From: Roseomonas gilardii subsp. gilardii | GTDB taxonomy: Bacteria; Pseudomonadota; Alphaproteobacteria; Acetobacterales; Acetobacteraceae | DNA: 64,000 nt | Direction: 5' to 3' | Assembly (NCBI RefSeq): GCF_023078375.1 | Contig: NZ_CP095554.1 | Location: 1,550,001-1,614,000, forward strand | Shown: one piece after another, positions 32,176-40,073 of the stretch | Layout of the letters: the number at the start of each line of letters is the position of its first letter | Numbering within the stretch: the first letter of the stretch is position 1 | The notes under the pieces: model-generated | The model's database searches: none | Told to the model about the DNA's origin: nothing | The model's input: the letters and a program-made list of their open reading frames with translations, nothing else | Position numbers and translations under genes: made by a program

Positions 32176-33180
32176 CTATTTGGCGAGGACCGGTGCCTTT
32201 TCCGCACCACTCGCGCCGCCCGCCCCCGTCCGGTCTCCCATCTGGCACATCTCATGGAACCAGGCGCGCAGGGTCGCGATCTCCTCTTCCTCCCAACGCG
32301 CCGCATCGGCCAGGAAGTGATAGGATTTGGGCCGCACCTCGGAGGGGAAGGGCTCCACCAGCCGGCCGTCGCGGAGGTCCTCCTCCACCAGCAGCTCGTT
32401 CGCCAGCGCCACGCCCTGGCCCAGCCGCGCGGCATCCAGCGCCAGTTGCGCCGTGCCCAGGCAGGCCCCGAAAGGCTGCCGGCGCGACCGCATGGCGCGC
32501 AGCCAGTGCCGCCACAGGTCCATGGATTCGTCATGCAGCATCGGCAGGCGCAGCAGGTCGTCGATGTCGCGGATGCTCTGCCGCCGGTGCAGGTCCCGGC
32601 TCATCACCGGAAAGACGCGTGGCCGTGCGAGCGCCTCGCTGCGCAGCGGCGGCAGCACCGCGAGGTGTTCCAGATAGACCACCTCGACATCCACCTCGAC
32701 GCCCTCCGGGCGGCCGCGGGACAGGCGCGGCTCCAGCACCACCTCCCGGCCCGGCAGCAGCCGCTGCAACCCCGGCAGGCGCGGCAGCACCCGCACATTG
32801 GAGAAGCCCGGCACGCAGCGGATGGTCAGCGGCCGCCGGCGGTGCCCCAGATCCGCGGCGGCCTCCGCCAGCCCCGCAAGATGTGGCGCCACCCGCGCGG
32901 CGAAGCGCGCACCCTCCGCCGTCAGCGCCAGACCGCGCCCGGAAGGGCGGGTGAGCGGCACGCCGAGCGCCAGTTCCAGATTGTGGACATGCCGGGACAC
33001 CACCGTGTGGCTGACCCCCAGCGCCTCGCCCGCCGCCCGTACGCTGCCGGTGCGGGCCAGGGCGTGGAAGGCACGCAGCGCCACCAGGGGAGGGAGCTTC
33101 GGCAGCAGGGGTGGCACCTCCGGAAAGAACGGGGCGGGATCATACCGCGCCCCATCTGCCTGCGAAGGGCCGCCCGCCAT
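32176..33180 (-). CDS. LysR-family transcriptional regulator (GcvA-like)
   Basis: About 334 residues: an N-terminal helix-turn-helix (ALRAFHALARTGSVRAAGEALGVSHTVVSRHVHNLE region) and an effector domain resembling GcvA-type LysR proteins. The ATG at 33180 lacks a good ribosome binding site; a GTG about 20 codons downstream, just before PPLLPKLPPLVALRAF, lies close to GGAG and may be the true start. It is the first gene of the minus-strand group with the M20 peptidase 62 bases away, so it probably regulates this peptide-use cluster. The last ~20 residues are Gly/Ala-rich. Confidence 0.88.
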   Translation of the reverse strand: MAGGPSQADGARYDPAPFFPEVPPLLPKLPPLVALRAFHALARTGSVRAAGEALGVSHTVVSRHVHNLELALGVPLTRPSGRGLALTAEGARFAARVAPHLAGLAEAAADLGHRRRPLTIRCVPGFSNVRVLPRLPGLQRLLPGREVVLEPRLSRGRPEGVEVDVEVVYLEHLAVLPPLRSEALARPRVFPVMSRDLHRRQSIRDIDDLLRLPMLHDESMDLWRHWLRAMRSRRQPFGACLGTAQLALDAARLGQGVALANELLVEEDLRDGRLVEPFPSEVRPKSYHFLADAARWEEEEIATLRAWFHEMCQMGDRTGAGGASGAEKAPVLAK

Positions 33181-33203
33181 CCGGGGCCATGCCGATGAGG
33201 GGC

Positions 33204-33224
33204 GGGGAAGGCCGTGCCTCCCCC
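33204..33224 (-). terminator. H1-type hairpin after the RND efflux operon
   Basis: GGGGAAGGC (33204-33212), loop CGT, GCCTCCCCC (33216-33224), one mismatch. It lies between the end of the RND permease gene (minus) and the start of the LysR gene, so it probably terminates the efflux operon transcript. The stem resembles hairpin H1 of the dispersed element. Confidence 0.5.
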
Positions 33225-33240
33225 AACCCAGGCGTGGTTC

Positions 33241-36200
33241 CTATTCCGCCGGCTGCGCCGCCGGCCCGATGCGCGGCCCCGCGCTGCGCCCGCCACGCAG
33301 GCGCTTCACCCGCTGGCCCAGCGCCTCGAAGCCCAGATAGAGCACCGGCGTCACGAAAAGCGTCAGCGCCTGGCTCACCGCGAGGCCGCCGACGATGGCC
33401 AGGCCCAGCGGCTGCCGCAGCTCCGCCGCGGCACCCCAGCCCGCCGCGATCGGCACCGCGCCGGCGGCGGCGGCCAGCGTCGTCATCAGGATCGGCCGGA
33501 AGCGCAACAGGCAGGCCGCGCGCACGGCGGAAAGCGGGTCCTCGCCCTCCCGCTGCCGGACCAGGGCGACATCCACCACCATGATGGCGTTCTTCTTCAC
33601 CAGCCCGACCAGCAGCAGCACGCCGATCACCGCGATCACCGACAGGTCCAGGTTGAACCACCACAGCGTCGCCAGCGCGCCGAGCGCCGCCGCCGGCAGG
33701 CCGCTCAGGATGGTCAGCGGATGTACCAGGCTCTCGTAAAGCACGCCGAGGACCACATACATCACCAGCACGGCGGCCAGGATCAGCATGCCCTGGCCCG
33801 CCAGTGCCTGCTGGAAGACCTGCGCCGTGCCGGAGAAGCTGCCGATCACTCCGGCGGGCAGGCCCAGCTCCTCCTCCGTCTGCTGGATCGCCGCCGTGGC
33901 ATCGCCCAGCGCCACGCCGGGCGCCACGTTGAAGCCGATCGTCACCGCCGGAAGCTGCCCCTGGTGCCCCACGGTCAGCGGCCCGGTGGAACGCGTCACC
34001 TTCGCCAGGGTGGACAGCGGCACCAGCTTCCCGCCGCTGGCGCGGAGGTAGATCTTGTCCAGCCCGTTCTCGTTGCGCTGGTCCTCCGGCAGGGCCTCGA
34101 CGATCACCGGATAGGCATTGGCCTGGGCATAGATGGTCGAGATCTGCCGCGCGCCGAAGGCGGAATAGAGCGCCTGCCGCACCTGGTCGATGTTCACGCC
34201 CAGCGAGGCCGCGCGCTCCCGGTCCACCTGCACCGAGACCACCGGCGCATCCAGCGTCAGGTCGGTGTTCACGTCCTGGAGCTGCGGCAGCCGCCGCAGC
34301 CGCGCCGCCAGATTCTCCGAGAAATCATAGAGCGTGCCGGGATCCAGGCCCTGCAGGGTGTAGATATAGAGCGTGCGGGCCTGCCGCGCCCCGAAGGACA
34401 GGTTCTGGATCGGCTGCAGATAGACCGCCAGGCCCGGCACCCGCGCGGTCGCGCGGCGGAGCTGCTGCACCACCTCGCCGATCGGCGGCCGCTGGTCGCG
34501 CGGCTTCAACTCCACGAACATGCGGCCCTGGTTGATCGACAGGCTGGTCCCCACCGCGCCGACGGAGGAGTTCACCATCTGCACCGCGGGGTTGGCCTGG
34601 ATGATCTTCGCCGCCTGGCCCTGAAGGTCCAGCATGGCGTCGAAGGAAGCGTCGCGCGGCCCCTCGGTGGAGACGGAGAGCAGCCCCGTATCCTCGATCG
34701 GGAAGAAGCCCTTGGGCATCGCCACGGCCATCCAGCCCGCCGCCGCCAGGGAGGCGATGAAACAGAGCCAGACCACGGCCCGCCAGCGCAGGGCGATGTC
34801 CAGCGCCCAGGCATAGGCCCGCTCCACCGCGCGGAAGCAACCCTCCAGCGCCGCATCGACCCGCGACGGCTTGCTGTGCGCCGGCAGCCAGGAGGACATC
34901 ATGGCGGTCAGCGTCAGCGAGACGAGGCACGACACCGCCACGGACAGCGACACGGTGGCGGCGAAGGCATTGAACACCCGCCCCACCACGCCGCCCATCA
35001 GCAGGATCGGCAGGAAGACCGCGATCAGCGAGCAGGTGATCGAGATGATGGTGAAGCCCACCTCGCGCGAGCCGCGCAGCGCCGCCTCCAGGGGAGGCAT
35101 CCCCTCCTCGACATGGCGCACGATGGCCTCCAGCATCACGATGGCGTCGTCCACCACGAGGCCGACGGCCAGCGTCAGCCCCAGCAGCGTCACGTTGTCG
35201 ATGCCGTAGCCCAGCAGGTACATCAGCCCCAGCGTGCCGGCGAGCGAGACAGGCACCGCGATCACCGGGATCAGCGTCGCCATCGCCCGCCGCAGGAAGA
35301 GCCACACCACCAGCACCACCAGGGCGACGGCGATCAGCAGGCTTTCCTGCACGTCATGCACCGCCGCGCGGATCGACACGGACCGGTCCAGGTTCACGTC
35401 CAGCCGCGCGCCCGGCGGCAGCGCCGCCTGCAAGGCCGGCAGCGCCGCCCGCACCCCGTCCACCACATCCACCGTATTGGCGTCCGGCTGCCGCTGCACC
35501 GCCAGGGTCAGGCCGCGCGTGCCGTTGCGGAAGGAGGCGATGCGGTCGTTCTGCACCCCGTCCACCGTGTCGGCGATGTCGGACAGCCGCACCGGCGCCC
35601 CGGCCCGGCCCGCCACGATCAGGTGCCCGAAGGCCTCGGCATCGGGCGGCTGGTCATTGGCCCGCAGCACGAGCTGCTGCCGCGGCCCGCTCAGCGTGCC
35701 GACCGGCGTGTTGGAATTCGCCGTGGCGATGGCGTTGCTCACCTGGTCGAGCGTGAGGCCCATCGCGGCCAGCCGCTCCGGCCGCATCCGCACCCGCACG
35801 GAATAAAGCTGCTCGCCGAAGGTCACCACCTGCGCCACCCCCGGCACGCGCGAGAGGGCGGGCGAGATCAGCGTCGAGGCGATGTCGTTCAGCTTGTAGA
35901 GCGGCACGTCGCCGCCCGAGAGCGTCAGCAGCAGCACCGGCGCATCCGCCGGGTTCGACTTGCGATAGGAGGGCGGCGTCGTCATCTCCGTCGGCAGCCG
36001 CCGCTGCGCCCGGGTCAGCGCCGCCTGCACATCCTGCGCCGCCGCGTCGATGTTGCGGCTCAGCACGAATTGCAGCGTGATCTGCGTCGTGCCCTGGCCG
36101 GAGGTCGAGGAGATGCTGTCGATCCCCGCGATGGTCGAGAATTCCCGCTCCATCGGCAGGGCCACCGAGGTCGCCATCGTTTCCGGGCTCGCCCCCGGCA

Positions 36201-36351
36201 ACTGGGCGGAGACGGTGATCACCGGGAAGTCCACCCGCGGCACCGCGGCCACCGGCATCGAGAAATAGCCGAGGATGCCCGCCAGCACCGCGGCCACGGC
36301 GAGCAGCCCGGTCATCACCGGGCGGCGGATGAAGGGTTCGGAAAGGTTCAT
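33241..36351 (-). CDS. RND-family efflux pump permease (MdtC/AcrB type)
   Basis: 1036 residues, full length for an inner-membrane HAE1-type RND pump with 12 membrane helices and two large periplasmic loops. The opening MNLSEPFIRRPVMTGLLAVA and FSMPVAAVPRVDFP are typical of the MdtB/MdtC/MuxC branch. The proton-relay aspartates are in VGLVVDDAIVMLEAIVRH. The start codon overlaps the stop of the adaptor gene (ATGA), so the two are translationally coupled. MdtBC-type systems normally carry two permeases; here only one is present, so the pump would be homotrimeric. An outer-membrane channel gene is not adjacent. Confidence 0.96.
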   Translation of the reverse strand: MNLSEPFIRRPVMTGLLAVAAVLAGILGYFSMPVAAVPRVDFPVITVSAQLPGASPETMATSVALPMEREFSTIAGIDSISSTSGQGTTQITLQFVLSRNIDAAAQDVQAALTRAQRRLPTEMTTPPSYRKSNPADAPVLLLTLSGGDVPLYKLNDIASTLISPALSRVPGVAQVVTFGEQLYSVRVRMRPERLAAMGLTLDQVSNAIATANSNTPVGTLSGPRQQLVLRANDQPPDAEAFGHLIVAGRAGAPVRLSDIADTVDGVQNDRIASFRNGTRGLTLAVQRQPDANTVDVVDGVRAALPALQAALPPGARLDVNLDRSVSIRAAVHDVQESLLIAVALVVLVVWLFLRRAMATLIPVIAVPVSLAGTLGLMYLLGYGIDNVTLLGLTLAVGLVVDDAIVMLEAIVRHVEEGMPPLEAALRGSREVGFTIISITCSLIAVFLPILLMGGVVGRVFNAFAATVSLSVAVSCLVSLTLTAMMSSWLPAHSKPSRVDAALEGCFRAVERAYAWALDIALRWRAVVWLCFIASLAAAGWMAVAMPKGFFPIEDTGLLSVSTEGPRDASFDAMLDLQGQAAKIIQANPAVQMVNSSVGAVGTSLSINQGRMFVELKPRDQRPPIGEVVQQLRRATARVPGLAVYLQPIQNLSFGARQARTLYIYTLQGLDPGTLYDFSENLAARLRRLPQLQDVNTDLTLDAPVVSVQVDRERAASLGVNIDQVRQALYSAFGARQISTIYAQANAYPVIVEALPEDQRNENGLDKIYLRASGGKLVPLSTLAKVTRSTGPLTVGHQGQLPAVTIGFNVAPGVALGDATAAIQQTEEELGLPAGVIGSFSGTAQVFQQALAGQGMLILAAVLVMYVVLGVLYESLVHPLTILSGLPAAALGALATLWWFNLDLSVIAVIGVLLLVGLVKKNAIMVVDVALVRQREGEDPLSAVRAACLLRFRPILMTTLAAAAGAVPIAAGWGAAAELRQPLGLAIVGGLAVSQALTLFVTPVLYLGFEALGQRVKRLRGGRSAGPRIGPAAQPAE

Positions 36352-37628
36352 CGCGCCGCCGCCTCGCGCAGCGCGCGGCCCGGCTCCGCGCTGCCGACCC
36401 TGGGGGCGCCTCCGGCACCGTGCACCGTCACATGCGCGCCGTCCTGCAGCCGCTGCGCGCCCTCCGTCACCACCGGCTCGCCATCCGCGAGCGCGGCATC
36501 GGCCAGCACGGCCCGGCCCGAGGCATAGCGCACCACGTTCACCGCGACCCGCCGGGCGGCGGCATTCTCGCCCTCGCCCTTCACCGCGTAGAGGAAGCTG
36601 CCCTGCTGCCCGCGCTGCACCGCCGCCGCCGGCACCGACAGGGCCTTCGGATCGGTGCGCGGCACCAGCACCACTTCCAGATACTGCCCCGGCCAGAAGC
36701 GCGCCGGGGCATTGGCGAAGCGCCCCTTCATGCGGATCGTGCCCGTCGTGCTGTCCACCGCGCTGTCCACGAAGACCAGCTCGCCCTCGGCGCGCGGCCC
36801 CTGGTCATCCGGCGCCCGCGCCAGCACCTTGGGCGGCGCGGCCTGCCCGGCGGCGGCGCCCTGCTGCGCCGCATGCACCTCCGACAGCCAGCGCTCCGGC
36901 ACGGCGAAGGTGACCAGGATCGGGTCCGTCTGGGTGATGGTGGCCAGCACCACCCCCTCCGAGGCGCGCACGAAATTCCCCGCCTTCACCGGCAGCGCGC
37001 CCAGCCGCCCCGGCGCCTCGGCGCGGATCGTGGCGAAGTCCAGGTTCAGCCGCGTCTGCGCCAGCAGCGCCTCGTCCGCCCGCACCACCGCCGCCGCCGA
37101 GGCCGCATCCGCCTGCGCCTGTTCCAGCCGCTGCTGCGAGGCATAGGCCCCCGACTGCAGCGAGGCATAGCGCCGCGCATCCTCCTGCGCCCGCGTGAGC
37201 GTCGAGCGGTCCCGGTCCAGGTTCGCCTGCTGCTGCGCGAGCTGGGCCTGGATGAGGCGGCTGTCCAGCGTGAACAGCACCTGCCCCGCCTGCACCCGGT
37301 CGCCCTCGTTGACCCAGACCTTCTCCACCTGTCCATCGACGCGGGAGCGGACCGAGATGACCGAGGGCGCCTCGGCATTGCCATTGGTCAGCACCTCCAC
37401 CGGCACCGGCCCCACCGTGGCCGGCGCCACCGCGACCGAGACGGCTGGCGCCCCGCCGCCGCGTTCCTGCGCCCGTGCGCCCGCCGGCAGCAGGCCAGGC
37501 ACCGCGCCGAGAAGCGCCGAGCCAAGAAGGATCACGGGCATTGTTCCGGCCAGAGGGCTGGCTGGTTTCCGGGACGGAGCCCGGACGGACGCCCCGGGAA
37601 GGGATGGGGCGCGGAGCGCGAAGGGCAT
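36348..37628 (-). CDS. RND efflux periplasmic adaptor (membrane fusion protein)
   Basis: About 426 residues with the MFP order: signal/anchor, beta-barrel and lipoyl halves (VRSRVDGQVEKVWVNEGDRV, then RAEAPGRLGALPVKAGNFV), a coiled coil between them (about 125-200, Gln/Ala-rich) and C-terminal barrel (GTIRMKGRFANAPARFWPGQ). It bridges the inner-membrane pump to an outer-membrane channel. Start choice is uncertain: the ATG at 37628 leaves a basic 29-residue stretch before the hydrophobic signal, while the ATG at 37541 (MPVILLGSALLGAVPG) begins right at the signal peptide. Neither has a strong ribosome binding site. First gene of the two-gene efflux operon. Confidence 0.92.
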   Translation of the reverse strand: MPFALRAPSLPGASVRAPSRKPASPLAGTMPVILLGSALLGAVPGLLPAGARAQERGGGAPAVSVAVAPATVGPVPVEVLTNGNAEAPSVISVRSRVDGQVEKVWVNEGDRVQAGQVLFTLDSRLIQAQLAQQQANLDRDRSTLTRAQEDARRYASLQSGAYASQQRLEQAQADAASAAAVVRADEALLAQTRLNLDFATIRAEAPGRLGALPVKAGNFVRASEGVVLATITQTDPILVTFAVPERWLSEVHAAQQGAAAGQAAPPKVLARAPDDQGPRAEGELVFVDSAVDSTTGTIRMKGRFANAPARFWPGQYLEVVLVPRTDPKALSVPAAAVQRGQQGSFLYAVKGEGENAAARRVAVNVVRYASGRAVLADAALADGEPVVTEGAQRLQDGAHVTVHGAGGAPRVGSAEPGRALREAAAR

Positions 37629-38275
37629 GGGCGACACCCGCGTGAGAGGGAATGGCGAGCTTTGGTGCTGCCTGTTCTGCAACGATCATACCGGAAACAT
37701 CCCGCTCACGGAGCCGCGAACTTCGCCCTGTGATGCTTTGTCACCGGGAAAAGATGGTTTCGCCGTGCCGGATGAACGGCCTGCAAGCTGGCACGGTGGC
37801 GGTTCTTCCTGCGGTGGCGTCCTCATCCCCCTTCCGCCCCTCTGGCGCCGCCGCCCGGCCGCTCCCCCGTGATCCGCCGGGATGGCTTTCCCGCCATTCC
37901 CGGCACCGCCGGAGGAATGACAAGGACTTCATCTTTCGCGCCCCCGCCGCCGCTCTCCGGCAGGGAATCGCGGCCTGCGCGTCCGTCTCACCCTGGCTAC
38001 CCGCGGGGCATCTGCCCCGCTGGTGGGCCGGACCTGGCCATGGCATGGCGGCGGGGCCCATGACGCCGCCCGCTTCCTCCTGTCCCCGCTGGATGTCCGG
38101 GCCGGATGCCCGGCGCTCCCCTCCAGGCCGCCGCCATCCCCGCCTGCCGCGGCTGTGGATGGCGTGGGGGCCTCCGCCCAACCCAATCCACCGGCCTTGT
38201 GCCCGGGCACACAGCCACCCGGCCGGCGAGCCGCCAGGATGCCGTCATGGCATCAGGGACGAGGAGGGGCCCGCA
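37629..38275. other. 650-base intergenic region, nothing firm seen
   Basis: Lies upstream of the efflux adaptor (minus) and before the small gene at 38276 (plus). Several open frames exist on both strands, but none has both a spaced ribosome binding site and plausible protein sequence. An ATG at 37917 follows GGAGGA with essentially no spacing, so I do not accept it. It should contain the efflux operon promoter and the promoter of the small gene. Confidence 0.4.
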
Positions 38276-38446
38276 ATGACGACGCATCCGGCGCAGCGCC
38301 TTGTCGCGCAGGTCTGGCAGGGGCTGGAACGGCTGGACAGGCGCAAGGCCCAGGCGGCCTCGTCTCTCGGCCCTGGCGAGCGTCTCGTCTGGCACACCTG
38401 GCGCTGGCTGCGCGGCCTGCGCTACGGCAGGCCCAGCCGCGCCTGA
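38276..38446 (+). CDS. Candidate small protein, 56 residues, unknown function
   Basis: A short frame with a good GAGGAG ribosome binding site nine bases before the ATG. The product starts MTTHPAQRLVAQVWQGLERL, is basic, and has four tryptophans (WQ, WHTW, W) and an Arg-rich end, consistent with an amphipathic helix-helix small protein. Its stop codon lies inside a perfect 8-4-8 hairpin that also holds the stop codon of the convergent Crp/Fnr gene, which supports a real gene end here. I do not recognise a family. Confidence 0.6.
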   Translation: MTTHPAQRLVAQVWQGLERLDRRKAQAASSLGPGERLVWHTWRWLRGLRYGRPSRA

Positions 38447-38461
38447 CGCCGCCGCGTCAGG
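38442..38461. terminator. Palindromic hairpin shared by two convergent genes
   Basis: CCTGACGC (38442-38449), loop CGCC, GCGTCAGG (38454-38461): a perfect 8-bp stem. The left arm contains the TGA of the small gene and the right arm the TGA (complement TCA) of the Crp/Fnr gene. A bidirectional terminator or transcript-end stabiliser; no T-tract. Confidence 0.6.
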
Positions 38462-39200
38462 ACAGGTTCAGCGCATGCACCGCCCGCTCGGCGCCGCGCA
38501 GCGCCGCGTCGAGCTCGGCGCGCATCGCCTCGGGCCGGCGCAGCACGATGCCGCTCCGGCTCGCATCGATCAGCCCGGCCTTCTCCATGTCCGACAACTG
38601 CCGCGACACGGCCTCGCGCCGCGCGCCGATGCGGGCGGCCAGCACATGGTGCGGCGGCGGCGGGCTGACCACACGCTCGGCCGTCTGGCCCGGCGCGGCG
38701 CGCCCGCGCGACAGGCGCAGGAGCTCGGCATAGAGCCGCTGCCGCACCGGCAGGGCCGCCAGCTCGAACAGCCGCTCGCTGCGCGAGCGCACGAGCTCCG
38801 CGAGATAGCGCATCAGCCGCAGCGACACGGCAGGAGAGGCCAGCACCAGTTCCATGAAGGCCGCCCCCGGCAGCACGCAGAAGCGCGAGCGGTGCAGGGC
38901 GGTGACATTGGCGGAACGCGGCTGTCCGGTGATGGCCGCCAGCTCGCCGAAGGCTTCGCCGGGCGACAGGTCGCCCAGGATCATCTCGTAACCCTCCCCG
39001 GTGCGCGCCACGACCCGCGCGGCCCCCTCGAGGAGGAAGTAGACATCGTCCGACAGCTCGCCGAAATCGATCAGGACCGTGCCGGGCTCGCAGGAACGGC
39101 AGCGCGCATGGCGGGCCGCCTTTTCCAGCGCACCCGGATCGGCGCCCTGCAAGAGGGCCAGGCGCCCCAGACTCTCGGTATCCACTCCATGGCTCCACAT
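38457..39200 (-). CDS. Crp/Fnr-family transcriptional regulator
   Basis: 247 residues: an N-terminal cyclic-nucleotide-binding fold (about 15-130, ISP-style GEAFGELAAITGQPRSANVTA), a dimer helix and a C-terminal winged helix (HHVLAARIGARREAVSRQLSDMEKAGLI). The cNMP phosphate-binding pattern GE..GELA....PRSA is intact, so a cAMP-like ligand is possible. There is no N-terminal Cys cluster for an Fnr-type Fe-S centre. The ATG at 39200 has an AAGGAGG ribosome binding site. It lies 225 bases after the YcaO-TfuA operon on the same strand. Since that operon starts with a predicted adenylate cyclase, a cAMP link is attractive but unproven. Confidence 0.92.
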   Translation of the reverse strand: MWSHGVDTESLGRLALLQGADPGALEKAARHARCRSCEPGTVLIDFGELSDDVYFLLEGAARVVARTGEGYEMILGDLSPGEAFGELAAITGQPRSANVTALHRSRFCVLPGAAFMELVLASPAVSLRLMRYLAELVRSRSERLFELAALPVRQRLYAELLRLSRGRAAPGQTAERVVSPPPPHHVLAARIGARREAVSRQLSDMEKAGLIDASRSGIVLRRPEAMRAELDAALRGAERAVHALNLS

Positions 39201-39425
39201 GCCCGGGGCCTCCTTTTCCCGAATATCGGAACGGTGCCGGGGAACGGTGCAGCGGTTATCCGGAGCCGCGGCATTCCGCCAGGGGGCAATCGCCCCCGGG
39301 GGGTGCTGCGCGGCCGGACCCGTGGCGGGTTCCGCGGCGGCTTCCTCGCATCTGTTCCGGGGTGATGCCGTGGCCCGGCCCCGCCTGCTTTCCTGTCCTC
39401 CCTCAGCCCGCTTTCCGCGCCATGC

Positions 39426-40007
39426 TCACCGCCCGCTCAGATTGGCGCGGCCGAAGACCTCGGCCCGCCCCGTCACCTCCGCCCGGCCGGTGACCTCGGC
39501 CCGTCCCGCCAGGGCATCGGCGCGGCCGCCATGCAACAGCGCCTCGATCATCCCGGTGCTGATGTCGATGCGCAGCCCCATGTCGCCACGGTCGAAGAGC
39601 CAGACCCGCAGCCCGTCCATGAAGTGCCCCGCATCCCGGATGAAGCCGGTCGTCGCGACGGAGCCGTGTTCCGGCACGGGAATGCCCTCACCCTCCACCA
39701 GGAAGACGGCGGGCGCGGGCAGCGGCACATACTGCCCGTCATAGCTGTAGCCGAAGATCCGGGCCAAGGCGGGCGGCGGCTTGGCATCCGGGGCCAGCCG
39801 CGCCATCAGCGGGTCCTGGAACCCTCCGCTCCGGGCATAGGGCGCGCGGGATGCCTCGCTGATGGTGAAGCCCAGGAAGGGCACGCCGAAGAGCCGGATC
39901 GCGGCCGGGGCGAGCAGGGTTTCCCCGAGCCGCGCCGCGGGGCTGATCTGTGCCCCGGCGCTGCCTGCTCCCACCTCGGCCTGTTCCGCTTCAGGGCTGT
40001 CCGACAT
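39426..40007 (-). CDS. Unknown 193-residue protein with C-terminal GRAEVT hexapeptide repeats
   Basis: Last gene of the YcaO-TfuA operon, 66 bases after the metalloprotease gene. The ATG at 40007 has a GGAG ribosome binding site. Residues 1-25 are acidic and low complexity; 25-160 form a beta-rich-looking region with several aromatics (IFGYSYDGQYVPLPAPAVF); the end is a run of hexapeptide repeats, GRAEVT, GRAEVT, GRAEVF, GRANLS, GR (about 168-193), encoded by 18-bp repeats. There are no cysteines. I recognise no family. In this operon it may be a substrate of the YcaO-TfuA pair (leader plus repeated core) or a structural partner; neither is demonstrated. Confidence 0.75.
   Translation of the reverse strand: MSDSPEAEQAEVGAGSAGAQISPAARLGETLLAPAAIRLFGVPFLGFTISEASRAPYARSGGFQDPLMARLAPDAKPPPALARIFGYSYDGQYVPLPAPAVFLVEGEGIPVPEHGSVATTGFIRDAGHFMDGLRVWLFDRGDMGLRIDISTGMIEALLHGGRADALAGRAEVTGRAEVTGRAEVFGRANLSGR
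39429..39524. repeat. 18-bp tandem repeats encoding GRAxxx units
   Basis: About five imperfect 18-bp units at the 3' end of the 193-residue gene encode the hexapeptides GRADALA (7 residues), GRAEVT, GRAEVT, GRAEVF and GRANLS. The two GRAEVT units are encoded by near-identical but not identical DNA (CGG-GGC/CGG-GGA variants), so the protein repeat appears to be maintained. Confidence 0.85.
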
Positions 40008-40073
40008 GCTCCATCTCCATCCGCGAGACGCTTCGCGGCATTATATCCATTCAGGAATGATACGGCAGTGTTT

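Noticed and set aside
33214-36528. 1104-residue plus-strand open frame
   Set aside because: Exactly antisense to the RND permease gene, whose protein is complete and unmistakable. Long antisense frames are common at this GC content.
37917-38100. Small plus-strand frame after GGAGGA
   Set aside because: The ribosome binding site abuts the ATG with no spacing, and the product is Pro/Arg-rich shadow-like sequence.
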